The notes under the pieces: generated by a model
Told to the model about the DNA's origin: nothing
The model's input: only the letters and a program-made list of their open reading frames with translations
Database searches by the model: none
Position numbers and translations under genes: made by a program
Assembly (NCBI RefSeq): GCF_030816715.1
Contig: NZ_JAUSYH010000001.1
Span: 3,472,001-3,536,000 of the forward strand
Reading direction: 5' to 3'
DNA from: Streptomyces achromogenes
Lineage (GTDB): Bacteria > Actinomycetota > Actinomycetes > Streptomycetales > Streptomycetaceae
Length of the DNA stretch: 64,000 nucleotides
Shown: in pieces, positions 16,857 to 25,605 of the stretch
How the letters are laid out: the number at the start of each line of letters is the position of its first letter
Position numbering within the stretch: position 1 is the stretch's first letter

Positions 16857-16877
16857 TTGTGTCATTTATGGACACAA
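16857..16877. promoter_or_regulatory. Candidate operator TTGTGTC-N7-GACACAA
   Basis: Perfect 7-bp arms surround an AT-rich 7-nt centre (ATTTATG) in the AT-richest part of the region upstream of the Mat-like operon. It looks like a dimeric regulator site; the regulator is unknown. Confidence 0.45.
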
Positions 16878-17215
16878 GTCATGCCCATGCCTATGGCTGG
16901 TTTCCATACCCGCACGGGCTGTCGGCGCGGCGTTCCGGCGCCTGGGAACCGGCGGGCACGGCACAGGCCGGCGGCGAGCGCCGGGGAGACCAGCCCCTTC
17001 GTCACACCGGTGACGGGAGGGGGCGAAGGGGCCGGACGGAAGCGCGCACCGGGGCACCCCTCCAGGCATGGCCGGAAAGTACACCTTGATGGATGTCGGA
17101 TTGCCTGCTTTTCTGACCGCGCACCGCCACCAACCGATCGTCGGTGCCTGGATGCGCCGACAGCTGCTGCCGCAGGGGCTGGGGTCGAGGCCGGGGCGCC
17201 AGGCGCGGCCGCACG

Positions 17216-17250
17216 CAAAAAGACCCCGCTCCCTGAGGGAGCGGGGTCTT
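17216..17250 (-). terminator. tmRNA terminator
   Basis: AAGACCCCGCTCCC (17220-17233) pairs perfectly with GGGAGCGGGGTCTT (17237-17250). On the minus strand it is followed by TTTTTGC. It begins 20 nt beyond the tmRNA 3' end. Confidence 0.9.
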
Positions 17251-17269
17251 CATGTCACATGGGATGAAG

Positions 17270-17654
17270 TGGAGATGGCGGGAATCGAACCCGCGTCCAA
17301 CGGTGCAGAATCAGGGCTTCTCCGTGTGCAGTTCGCTGTGATTTTCTCGGCCCCGGTGATCACGCGAACAAGTCGCCGACGGGCCCAGTCACTGTTTGAT
17401 TTCCCATCGCACCCCGTGACCGGGCGCAATGGTTTAGTCCCCTAGATTATGCCAGGATCCGGATCGGGAACACTTCCGGGCTGACACCCATTAAGGGTCC
17501 TACACTCACTGCTTATTAGGCAGCGAGGGCGTAGGACTGGGAATCGCTCTTGGTATTGGCGATTATTTTTTGCGACATATGGTTTACGAGATCATTGCCG
17601 CTTCCTCGACACGCTTCCCCTGCTTCAACAGTCGCTGTCGAAACCGATCATCCC
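17270..17654 (-). ncRNA. ssrA: Transfer-messenger RNA (tmRNA)
   Basis: Rescues stalled ribosomes with SmpB and tags the nascent protein. The 5' end GGGGAUG pairs with the 3' CAUCUCC to give a 7-bp acceptor stem with one G-U. The T arm GGUUCGAUUCCCGCC is present, and CCA is not encoded in full. The message resumes at GCC after AUAAUC and encodes ANTKSDSQSYALAA, followed by UAA. The -ALAA end is the proteolysis signal. Length is about 385 nt. It lies 113 nt downstream of smpB on the same strand, so the two probably share transcription and the RNA is processed. Two small hairpins sit between them. Confidence 0.95.
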
Positions 17655-17767
17655 CATGTTGATTTTTCAAATCCCTCCGAGGAGGGCCCGTGCCCACTGC
17701 GGGGCACAGGTGCCATCGTACGTGACCAACGCACGCCGATGCCACCGTATTCCCCGCGGGCCGCCCG
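17655..17767 (-). promoter_or_regulatory. smpB-ssrA spacer with two hairpins
   Basis: GTGCCC-N6-GGGCAC (forward 17690-17707) and CCCTCC-N2-GGAGGG (forward 17673-17686) form short hairpins between the smpB stop and the tmRNA 5' end. They may attenuate or process a joint transcript. No strong -35/-10 pair for ssrA is visible here. Confidence 0.4.
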
Positions 17768-18316
17768 CTAGGCGTGCCGCTGCCTCCGCTTGACGGCGGC
17801 GATCGCCCGGTCCGTCTCCCTGCGGTCCTGCTGCTCGCGCAACGTCTGCCGCTTGTCGTACTCCTTCTTGCCGCGCGCCAGCGCGATCTCGGCCTTGGCC
17901 CGGCCGTCCTTGAAGTACAGGGCGAGCGGCACGATCGTGTGCCCCGTCTCCTCGGACTTCACGGCGAGCTTGTCGATCTCCTCGCGGTGCAGGAGCAGCT
18001 TGCGCTTGCGGCGCGCGGAGTGGTTGGTCCAGCTGCCCTGGCTGTACTCGGGGATGTGCGCGGCGTGCAGCCACGCCTCGTCGCCCTCGATCTGCACGAA
18101 GCCGTCGGTCAGCGAGGCGCGGCCCTGGCGCAGCGACTTCACCTCGGTGCCGGTGAGCACCAGGCCGGCCTCGTACACGTCGATGATCGCGTAGTCGTGC
18201 CGGGCCTTCTTGTTCTGCGCGACGATCTTGCGCTTGCCGTCCTTGGCCTTGCCGGACGCGGCCGCCCCGCCCTGCTTCGGCTGGGACTCCTTCGGTACGT
18301 ACATTCCCTTGCTCAT
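17768..18316 (-). CDS. smpB: SsrA-binding protein SmpB
   Basis: A 182-residue SmpB that binds tmRNA and mimics part of a tRNA in the ribosome during trans-translation. Core motifs are [27 protein letters not shown] and IPLAL-like [11 protein letters not shown]. The basic C-terminal tail ([17 protein letters not shown]) enters the mRNA channel. It has an N-terminal extension of about 25 residues compared with E. coli; the ATG at 18316 (AGGA close upstream) and the ATG at 18304 are both possible starts. tmRNA follows on the same strand. Confidence 0.95.
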   Translation of the reverse strand: MSKGMYVPKESQPKQGGAAASGKAKDGKRKIVAQNKKARHDYAIIDVYEAGLVLTGTEVKSLRQGRASLTDGFVQIEGDEAWLHAAHIPEYSQGSWTNHSARRKRKLLLHREEIDKLAVKSEETGHTIVPLALYFKDGRAKAEIALARGKKEYDKRQTLREQQDRRETDRAIAAVKRRQRHA

Positions 18317-18388
18317 AGTCCTGCCATTTTCGCATCCGGAAGGGGCCGAAGGGAAAGCCGATTACGGGCGGATCCGGGACGGCGGTCG

Positions 18389-19567
18389 TCAGGACGCGTC
18401 CCCGAGTCCGCTCAGCACGGTCTCGGCCCGCCCCAGCGCCCCGTCGTCCGCCTCCAGGTCGGGCGTGATGCCATGGCCGTCGACGCCGTGGCCGGAGGGG
18501 GTGCGGTAGTGCCCGACGGTCAGCTCGGCGACGGAGCCGTCCGGCAGCCGGCGCGGCATCTGCACGGAGCCCTTGCCGAAGGTGCGCGATCCCACGACTA
18601 TCGCCCGGCCCCGGTCCTGCAGGGCGCCGGTGAGCAGCTCGGCCGCGCTCATCGTGCCGCCGTCCACGAGGACGACCAGGGGCTTGCGGGTGTCGCCGCC
18701 CGCCTCGGCGTGCAGGGCGCGCTGGTCGCCGTCGACGTCGTAGGTGGCGACGAGGCCGCCGTCGAGGAAGACGGAGGCCGTGGTGACGGCCTCCGTGACC
18801 AGGCCGCCGGAGTTGCCGCGCAGGTCCAGCACGATCCTGCCGCCGGCCGGGGCGCGGCGCACGGCGCCCCGCACGGCGCTGCCGACGCCCTTGGTGAAGG
18901 CGGCGACGGTGACGACGGTGACCCGGTCGGCGAGTTCCCGGACGGTGACGGAGTCCGCGGACAGCAGCGCCCGCCGCACGGTCTCGGTCCACACGCGCGT
19001 GCCGCGCTGCAACCCGAGCCGGACGGGGGTGCCGGCGGACGCGTCCTCGGCGTCACCGCGCAGTAACGCGACGACGTCGGTGACCGGGAGGCCGTCGACG
19101 GACCGCCCGTCGACGGCGCGGAGCCGGTCGCCCGCGCGGACCCCGGCGGCGGCCGCGGGCGACCCCGGCTGCACCTTGGTGACCTCGATCCGGCCGTCCC
19201 GCTCGCGCCGCGCCTCCAGACCCACGCCGGTGTACCGGCCGTCGAGGGACTCCTCGAACTGCTCGTACTCGCCCTCTGAGTAGACGGCCGCCCAGCGGTC
19301 CCCGCTGCGGCTGACGGCCCGCTCGGCGGCCTCCATGGGGGACTTGCCGTCGGCGGCGGCCTCCTCGGCGGCGCGGGCGACGTCCGCCGAGTGACCGGCC
19401 GGGGCGGTGGCGGGTGCGGCGCCCGAGGCGCTCCGCGGCCCGTCGCCCGGCCCCCGCGGCAGCGATCCGGTCACCGCACCGGCGACGAGGACGCTCGCGA
19501 ACACCAGTGTCAGCGTGGCCCCGCGGCCGAAACGGCGGGGCTGACAGAACAGGTCACGGCCTGACAT
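18389..19567 (-). CDS. PDZ-domain S41 C-terminal processing protease
   Basis: A 392-residue exported or membrane-anchored serine protease. An N-terminal helix (about 17-37) precedes a PDZ domain (about 105-185; GVGLEARRE, VQPGSPAAAAGVRAGDRL) and an S41 domain. The catalytic Ser lies in GGTMSAAELL and the Lys in RTFGKGSVQ. Family members trim or degrade envelope proteins from their C-termini. It is downstream of ftsEX on the same strand, 67 nt away and beyond a terminator-like hairpin. A strong ribosome site is not visible before the ATG at 19567. Its substrate is unknown. Confidence 0.9.
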   Translation of the reverse strand: MSGRDLFCQPRRFGRGATLTLVFASVLVAGAVTGSLPRGPGDGPRSASGAAPATAPAGHSADVARAAEEAAADGKSPMEAAERAVSRSGDRWAAVYSEGEYEQFEESLDGRYTGVGLEARRERDGRIEVTKVQPGSPAAAAGVRAGDRLRAVDGRSVDGLPVTDVVALLRGDAEDASAGTPVRLGLQRGTRVWTETVRRALLSADSVTVRELADRVTVVTVAAFTKGVGSAVRGAVRRAPAGGRIVLDLRGNSGGLVTEAVTTASVFLDGGLVATYDVDGDQRALHAEAGGDTRKPLVVLVDGGTMSAAELLTGALQDRGRAIVVGSRTFGKGSVQMPRRLPDGSVAELTVGHYRTPSGHGVDGHGITPDLEADDGALGRAETVLSGLGDAS

Positions 19568-19592
19568 GGCGGTGAGTCTAGGGGAACGCGAA

Positions 19593-19622
19593 GAACCGTA
19601 CGGACGGTTGACCGTACGGCTC
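19593..19622 (-). terminator. ftsX downstream hairpin
   Basis: GAACCGTACGG (19593-19603) pairs with CCGTACGGCTC (19612-19622) with one wobble across an 8-nt loop. It begins 13 nt past the ftsX stop and probably ends the ftsEX transcript or attenuates reading into the protease gene. Confidence 0.6.
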
Positions 19623-19634
19623 TCGGGGCGTGCG

Positions 19635-20552
19635 TCACACCTTCAGGTACTTGCGCAACGCGAAGAAAGCGGCCAGGGCGGGCATCAGCACACTCGCGGC
19701 GAGGATCAGCGGAAGCTTCGTCAGCACGGCGTCCCAGCCCAGGAAGGTGATCAGGTTGAGCTTCTCGGACAGGGCCATGCCGTGGTCGATGGTGAAGTAC
19801 CGGCCGACGACGAGGAACACACAGGCCAGCCCGCCGCCGATCACACCGGCGACGGCGGCCTCCATGATGAACGGCGCCTGGATGTAGAACCCGGAGGCGC
19901 CGACCAGCCGCATGATCCCGGTCTCGCGCCGACGGCTGAACGCCGAGACCCGCACCGTGTTGACGATCAGCAGGAGGGCGACGATGAGCATGAGCGCCAT
20001 CACCCCGAGCGCCGCCCGGTTCATCAGGTTCAGCAGCTCGAAGAGGTTGTCCAGGATGCCCTTCTGGTCCTGCACCGACTGCACGCCGTCACGCCCGTCG
20101 AAGGCGGTCGCGATGACCTGGTACTTCTCCGGGTCCTTCAGCTTGATGCGGTACGACTCCTGCATCTGGTCCGGCGTGACCGAGCTGGCCAGCGGGGAGT
20201 CCCCGAACTGCTCCTTGTAGTGCTTGTACGCCTCGTCCTGCGACTCGTACGTGACCGTGTCGACGACCGACATCTTCTTGAGGTCGGTGAGGATGTCCTT
20301 CTTCTGGTCCGCGGTCACCGCGCCCTTGGCGCAGTTGGCGTCCGACTCCGCGTCGCTCTTGTTGCACAGGTAGACGGAGACGTTGACCTTGTCGTACCAG
20401 TAGCCCTTCATCGAGCTGACCTGGTCGCTCATCAGGAGGGACCCGCCGAAGAGCGCCAGGGACAGGGCTACGGAGACGATGACGGCGAAGGTCATCGTCA
20501 GGTTGCGGCGGAGACCTACGCCGATCTCCGACAGTACGAACTGGGCGCGCAT
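19635..20552 (-). CDS. ftsX: Cell division ABC transporter permease FtsX
   Basis: A 305-residue four-helix membrane protein that couples FtsE ATP hydrolysis to septal peptidoglycan hydrolases outside the cell. The first helix is at about 20-42. A large extracellular domain (about 45-175) contains two Cys (VYLCNKSD, ANCAKG) that may form a disulfide. Three helices follow, with the coupling motif SRRRETGIMRLVGASGFYI on the cytoplasmic side. The gene lies 60 nt downstream of ftsE on the same strand. In actinobacteria the extracellular domain activates RipC-like hydrolases; the partner here is not in the window. Confidence 0.95.
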   Translation of the reverse strand: MRAQFVLSEIGVGLRRNLTMTFAVIVSVALSLALFGGSLLMSDQVSSMKGYWYDKVNVSVYLCNKSDAESDANCAKGAVTADQKKDILTDLKKMSVVDTVTYESQDEAYKHYKEQFGDSPLASSVTPDQMQESYRIKLKDPEKYQVIATAFDGRDGVQSVQDQKGILDNLFELLNLMNRAALGVMALMLIVALLLIVNTVRVSAFSRRRETGIMRLVGASGFYIQAPFIMEAAVAGVIGGGLACVFLVVGRYFTIDHGMALSEKLNLITFLGWDAVLTKLPLILAASVLMPALAAFFALRKYLKV

Positions 20553-20612
20553 GGCGTGTTGTTCAGGCCTTTCCGGGGACGTCCGCGAGGGCGGGGGCGA
20601 TGGCGGGGGCGG

Positions 20613-21302
20613 TCAGTGCTGGTAGCCGTAGACGCCGCGTGCCTGGTCGCGCACGAGGCGGCCCTGCTCCAGCTCGATGACGCGCTTGCGCATCTGGTCC
20701 ACGATGTTCTGGTCGTGCGTGGCCATCAGCACGGTCGTGCCCGTCCGGTTGATCCGGTCGAGCAGTTTCATGATGCCCACGGAGGTCTGCGGGTCGAGGT
20801 TTCCGGTCGGCTCGTCCGCGATCAGCAGCTTGGGCCGGTTCACGAAGGCGCGGGCGATGGCCACGCGCTGCTGCTCACCGCCGGACAGCTCACCGGGCAT
20901 CCGGTCCTCCTTGCCGCCGAGCCCGACGAGGTCGAGCACCTGCGGCACGGACTTGCGGATCTCGCCCTTCGACTTGCCGATGACCTCCTGCGCGAAGGCG
21001 ACGTTCTCCGCCACCGTCTTGTTCGGCAGCAGCCGGAAGTCCTGGAACACCGTCCCCAGCTGGCGGCGCATCTGCGGCACCTTCCAGTTGGACAGACGCG
21101 CGAGGTCCTTGCCCAGGACGTGCACCTGACCCTGGCTGGTCCGCTCCTCGCGGAGCACCAGCCGCAGGAAGGTGGACTTGCCGGAGCCGGAGGATCCCAC
21201 GAGGAACACGAACTCGCCCTTCTCCACCTCGAGGGAGACATCCCTGAGTGCGGGGCGGGTCTGCTTGGGGTAGACCTTGGAGACGTTGTCGAATCGGATC
21301 AC
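20613..21302 (-). CDS. ftsE: Cell division ATP-binding protein FtsE
   Basis: A 229-residue ABC ATPase that works with FtsX at the division septum. Walker A is [10 protein letters not shown] (about 36-45). The Q-loop is in VFQDFRLL, the signature is LSGGEQQR, and Walker B is [12 protein letters not shown]. The switch histidine is in MATHDQN. The start is GTG at 21302, with no obvious ribosome site upstream, so translation may be weak or leaderless. The ftsE-ftsX order and spacing are typical for Streptomyces. Confidence 0.96.
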   Translation of the reverse strand: MIRFDNVSKVYPKQTRPALRDVSLEVEKGEFVFLVGSSGSGKSTFLRLVLREERTSQGQVHVLGKDLARLSNWKVPQMRRQLGTVFQDFRLLPNKTVAENVAFAQEVIGKSKGEIRKSVPQVLDLVGLGGKEDRMPGELSGGEQQRVAIARAFVNRPKLLIADEPTGNLDPQTSVGIMKLLDRINRTGTTVLMATHDQNIVDQMRKRVIELEQGRLVRDQARGVYGYQH

Positions 21303-21539
21303 GGATGCACCACGGGTCGCCGGGGGTAGATGAGCGTGACCATACGCGAACCGGGGAGGGCGGCGCAGGCGTCGGGAGGGGTTGGGTGGGGCTTGTGCGT
21401 TTTTGTACGGGACTTTGTGCGCCCCGCGCTCTTCGAGTGAGCCGCGCGGTCACCGGAGGAACCTGGCACAGTGGGAGGGGAACGTTCGCGCCCCCGGAGG
21501 CGTTGTGTCCATGGAACCGGTGCAAGGAGGGCGAGGCGC

Positions 21540-21734
21540 ATGACGTACGACCGGCTGGTGTGCGCTAACTGCGCGGCCCCCGTGAGCGAGGGCCGGTGCC
21601 CCGTGTGCCGCGCGAACCGCGAGCGGCTGCAACAGCAGGAGAACTTCTTCGCGGGGCTGAACCCCATGGCGCTGATCGCGCTGCTGGCGGTGCTGGTGGC
21701 GGCGGTGGCGCTGCTCGCCCACCAGACCGCGTAG
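21540..21734 (+). CDS. Small zinc-ribbon membrane protein, function unknown
   Basis: A 64-residue protein with two Cys pairs forming a minimal zinc ribbon at the N-terminus (CANC ... CPVC, about 8-23). A short charged helix (ANRERLQQQENFF) and one C-terminal membrane helix (about 43-60, MALIALLAVLVAAVALLA) follow. The ATG has GGAGG 10 nt upstream, and codon use is typical. It is transcribed away from ftsE and ends at a strong shared terminator. Small proteins of this build are conserved in Streptomyces, but I know of no assigned role. Confidence 0.8.
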   Translation: MTYDRLVCANCAAPVSEGRCPVCRANRERLQQQENFFAGLNPMALIALLAVLVAAVALLAHQTA

Positions 21735-21774
21735 ACCGCCCGCCACAGCCACACACACGCGCATACGCGCATGA

Positions 21775-21809
21775 CAAGGGGCCCGGAGCTGATCGCTCCG
21801 GGCCCCTTG
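21775..21809. terminator. Bidirectional terminator between convergent genes
   Basis: A perfect 15-bp stem (CAAGGGGCCCGGAGC at 21775-21789 with its complement at 21795-21809) with a 5-nt loop. It serves the small membrane protein gene on one side and the sortase-substrate gene on the other. Confidence 0.85.
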
Positions 21810-21843
21810 CTCTCACGTCACGTGCGCGTACGGCCGCTCACCG

Positions 21844-22674
21844 TCAGGCTGCGGCTCCGCCGCGGCCGGCCACGAGGCGCGGCAGCACCCGGAAGCCGAT
21901 GCCGCCGGCGATCATCGTGGCGGCTCCGAGGATGAGGAACGTGGTCTCGCCGGCGCCGGTCTCGGCCAGCTCCTTGCCGCCGCCCTGGGCGACCGCGTCG
22001 GAGGTGGTGTCCGAGGTGTCGGTCAGCGCGGAGCTGCCCTCCTCCTGAGTGGAGGTGCCGTCGGTGTCCGGGCCGCCGGTGGTGGATCCGGTGGTGCCGG
22101 TCGACCCCGTGGTACCGGTCGTGCCGGTGGAACCCGTGGTGCCGGTGGTCCCGGTCGACCCCGTGGTACCGGTGGAGCCCGTGGTGCCGGTCGTACCGGT
22201 GGTGCCCGTAGTGCCGGTGGTGCCCGTCGTACCCGTAGTACCGGTGGTACCCGTGGTGCCGGTGGTACCCGTGGTGCCGGTGGTACCCGTGGTGCCCGTC
22301 GTACCAGTGGTACCGGTCGTACCCGTCGTCGAGGTGCCCTCCGTCGTGTTGCCCGCGACGGTGTTGCCCTCGGTTGCGTTGCCCGCGACGGTGTTGCCCT
22401 CGGTCGTGTTGCCCGCGGCCGCGTTGCCCTCCGTGGAGTTGCCCGCCGCCGTGTTGCCGGCGGTGTCACTGCACTCGGGGTTGGTGGGAACGATCTCGCA
22501 CGGGTCGGTGCCCGTACCGGGGCCGTCGGGGTTGCCCACGGTCTCGACGAGGCCGCTGAGGCCGCCGTCGTTGCCGGTGGCCGAGGCGACGCCGGCCACC
22601 GTCAGCGAGGCGCCCGCGGCGATCACGGCGCCGGCGGCTATGCGCGCGACCCGGATACGCGTCTTCTTGGTCAT
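21844..22674 (-). CDS. Class E sortase substrate with Gly-Thr-Thr repeat stalk (LAETG protein)
   Basis: A 276-residue cell-wall protein. The signal peptide (1-32, cleavage after VASA) is followed by a short domain with two Cys (C60, C68), which could pair. Eight pentads of the form GN-x3 follow (about 73-112). A Gly-Thr-Thr tract of about 90 residues (115-205) with scattered Ser ends in an acidic spacer. The sorting signal is LAETG (236-240), a hydrophobic helix and an Arg-containing tail. LAxTG is the class E motif used for long chaplins in Streptomyces, so sortase should link it to peptidoglycan. The Gly-every-third-residue stalk resembles collagen but has no Pro. Its function is unknown; an adhesin or surface stalk is inferred. 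Confidence 0.85.
   Translation of the reverse strand: MTKKTRIRVARIAAGAVIAAGASLTVAGVASATGNDGGLSGLVETVGNPDGPGTGTDPCEIVPTNPECSDTAGNTAAGNSTEGNAAAGNTTEGNTVAGNATEGNTVAGNTTEGTSTTGTTGTTGTTGTTGTTGTTGTTGTTGTTGTTGTTGTTGTTGTTGTTGTTGSTGTTGSTGTTGTTGSTGTTGTTGSTGTTGSTTGGPDTDGTSTQEEGSSALTDTSDTTSDAVAQGGGKELAETGAGETTFLILGAATMIAGGIGFRVLPRLVAGRGGAAA
22074..22332 (-). repeat. Nine-bp tandem repeats encoding Gly-Thr-Thr
   Basis: About 29 imperfect copies of a 9-bp unit (variants of GGTACCGGT on the + strand) encode the stalk. Synonymous codons vary between copies (ACC, ACG, ACT, GGT, GGC), so selection appears to hold the protein repeat. Copy number is likely to differ between strains. Confidence 0.85.
22339..22458 (-). 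repeat. Eight 15-bp repeats encoding GN-x3 pentads
   Basis: Units such as GTTGCCCGCGACGGT and GTTGCCCTCGGTCGT (+ strand) repeat with 15-bp period. They encode the series GNTAA, GNSTE, GNAAA, GNTTE, GNTVA, GNATE, GNTVA, GNTTE. A and E end the units alternately, so the higher-order period is 30 bp. Confidence 0.8.
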
Positions 22675-22836
22675 ATGGTTGCTACCCCCAGTAGCTGAAT
22701 CGTCGATGAGGCCGCGCCGGGGGCTGTGATCGACGGGGGCAGCTGAGACCTAGCGAAAACCCCCGGTTCACATGCGCCCCGGAGATACGCATGCCACACT
22801 GCACCCTCCCCATTTTTCAAAGCAGCGTCAAGGCCG

Positions 22837-22848
22837 TTGCGTACGCAA
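22837..22848. promoter_or_regulatory. Perfect palindrome TTGCGTACGCAA upstream of the LAETG gene
   Basis: A 12-bp perfect palindrome 163 nt upstream of the start codon in an AT-richer stretch. It could be an operator for the sortase-substrate gene; the regulator is unknown. Confidence 0.4.
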
Positions 22849-22905
22849 TGTCCAAGTCAGGGCGCTTTGCGCGATGTTGGTGCTGTGAATGTGACGTAAA
22901 AAGCA

Positions 22906-22930
22906 AACCGCCCCTGAATCAGGGGCGGTT
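22906..22930 (-). terminator. prfB terminator
   Basis: AACCGCCCC and GGGGCGGTT flank a short CTGAATCAG centre, giving a near-perfect palindrome. On the minus strand it is followed by a T-rich run (TTTGCTTTTT). It begins 16 nt past the prfB stop. Confidence 0.9.
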
Positions 22931-22945
22931 GCTGTGTCGACAAAC

Positions 22946-24049
<1,104 letters not shown>

Positions 24050-24212
24050 GCCTCCAGCCTAACGGACCCGGCATCCGGGCCCGTCCGGCCTTGACGTCCC
24101 GGCCTGGCCGGCGGTCGCGGACGAGCCCCCTCCCGGGCTGTGGCGGGGGGCCGGGGGCCGCGACCCCCGCGGTCACGGCCTCACGGCGTCACGGAGTCAC
24201 CGGGGCACGGAG

Positions 24213-25460
24213 TCACGGGGACGCCGGAGCCGAGTTCTTCGTGTCCTGCGGGGGCGCTCCCGCGTCGTCCCCGGAGGTGGCCGCCCATGTCCCGATGCCG
24301 GCGGCCGCGGCCAGCGCCGCCGCCGCCACGCTCAGCGTGATGCGCCGGCGCCGGGTGGCGGAACGGTTCCGTGCCGAACCGGGGCGCGGCGCCCCGGCGG
24401 CCCTCGGCACCCGCGCCGTGCCGTGCGCGCCGCCCGCCAGCTCGTCCGGCGCGGGTACCCGCATCGACGTGTGGGTGTCCCGGTTGGAGTCCGGCTTCGC
24501 GCCCGGCACCAGCGGGACCGAGCCCCGCCGCTCCTGCCGGGCGGAGGCCGAGGGGGCGGACACGGCGGGCGTGATCTCGTCCGGCTCGCCGTCCTCCGGC
24601 TCGGTGTCCGGCTCGTCCACGTCCAGCGGCGGCATCCCGGCCAGCGACGGCAGCTGCTCACGCAGCCGGGCCGCCAGCTCGGACGCCCGCAGCCGGGACG
24701 CCGGCGCCTTCGCCAGGCACTGCACGATCAGCTGCCACAGCTCGTCCGGGATACCGGGGAGCGGCGCGACCGACTCCGTCACATGCCGGCGCAGCACCGC
24801 GCCCGGGTGGCCGCCGCCGAACGGGGTGAAGCCCGCGAGCAGCTCGTAGAGCACCGTCGCCAGCGCGTAGATGTCGACGGAGGCGCGCGGCGGCAGGCCC
24901 TCCACGATCTCCGGCGCCAGGTAGTCCGGCGTACCGATGATCTTGGTGGCGCGGGTCCGTTTGGGGGTGTCGATCAGTTTCGCGACGCCGAAGTCGGTCA
25001 GCAGCGCGCGGTGCGAGCCGCCGGGGCCGAGCGGGCCCTGCATGTCGAGGAGCACGTTCTCCGGTTTGACGTCGCGGTGCACGACCCCGGCCGCGTGCGC
25101 GGCGGCCAGCCCTTCGGCGATGTCCGCCACGATCGCCACCGCGGCCTCCGGCGCCAGCCGCCGCTCGCGCTCGAGGCGGGTGCGCAGGTCGGTGCCGCGG
25201 ACCAGGTCCATGACCAGCGCCAGGTCGTTGCCGTCGACCACGAGATCGCGGACGGACACCACATGGGGGTGCTCCAGGCCGAGCAGTGCGGTGCGCTCCT
25301 GCACGAAACGCCCCACGAGCTCCTCGTCGGAGGCCAGGTCCTCGCGCAGCAGCTTGACGGCGACGGGCCCCTCCGGTCCCTCGCCCAGCCACACCGTGCC
25401 GGCGCTGCCCCGTCCCAGGATCTGGTGGGCGGTGTACCGGCTGCCGATCTTCCGTGCCAA
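24213..25460 (-). CDS. pkaB: Membrane Ser/Thr protein kinase PkaB
   Basis: A 415-residue Hanks-type kinase. The N-terminal kinase domain (about 8-265) has the glycine loop LGRGSAGTVW, catalytic HRDVKPEN, DFG, and GTPDYLAPE. An acidic and Ser/Thr-rich linker, a membrane helix (about 370-390, ITLSVAAAALAAAAGIG) and a short outer tail follow; there are no PASTA domains. The start is TTG at 25460, supported by GGAG 5 nt upstream and by the start MARKIGSRYTAHQ. Length and pairing fit PkaB beside PkaA in S. coelicolor. The two kinases lie in tandem next to an FHA protein, a possible substrate. Confidence 0.92.
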   Translation of the reverse strand: MARKIGSRYTAHQILGRGSAGTVWLGEGPEGPVAVKLLREDLASDEELVGRFVQERTALLGLEHPHVVSVRDLVVDGNDLALVMDLVRGTDLRTRLERERRLAPEAAVAIVADIAEGLAAAHAAGVVHRDVKPENVLLDMQGPLGPGGSHRALLTDFGVAKLIDTPKRTRATKIIGTPDYLAPEIVEGLPPRASVDIYALATVLYELLAGFTPFGGGHPGAVLRRHVTESVAPLPGIPDELWQLIVQCLAKAPASRLRASELAARLREQLPSLAGMPPLDVDEPDTEPEDGEPDEITPAVSAPSASARQERRGSVPLVPGAKPDSNRDTHTSMRVPAPDELAGGAHGTARVPRAAGAPRPGSARNRSATRRRRITLSVAAAALAAAAGIGTWAATSGDDAGAPPQDTKNSAPASP

Positions 25461-25605
25461 GGCTGCTCCTACAGACGCGTGTTGCCCATCAAAGTACCGC
25501 GTCCTGAGAGCCAACCTTGACCGCGGAGACGGAAATCACCCGCCAGATGTCGACAAGTCCACAGACTCACGGGGCTCACGCCCGGATCGGAGCCTGCGGG
25601 ACGGG

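Larger units (their letters stand above)
16705..17269. other. Upstream region of the Mat-like locus and tmRNA 3' flank
   Basis: This 565-nt region contains a relatively AT-rich island (16790-16920), where Mat-locus promoters would be expected. It also holds an inverted repeat at 16857-16877 and the tmRNA terminator at 17216-17250. A TAGGTT element (minus strand, forward 16827-16832) could be a -10. No convincing gene is present: reading frames here have poor codon bias. Confidence 0.5.

Noticed and set aside
22049..22729. Long + strand frame coding a Val-Pro repeat protein
   Set aside because: It is the antisense of the GTT repeats of the sortase substrate. The minus-strand reading has a signal peptide, LAETG signal and terminator; this frame has none.
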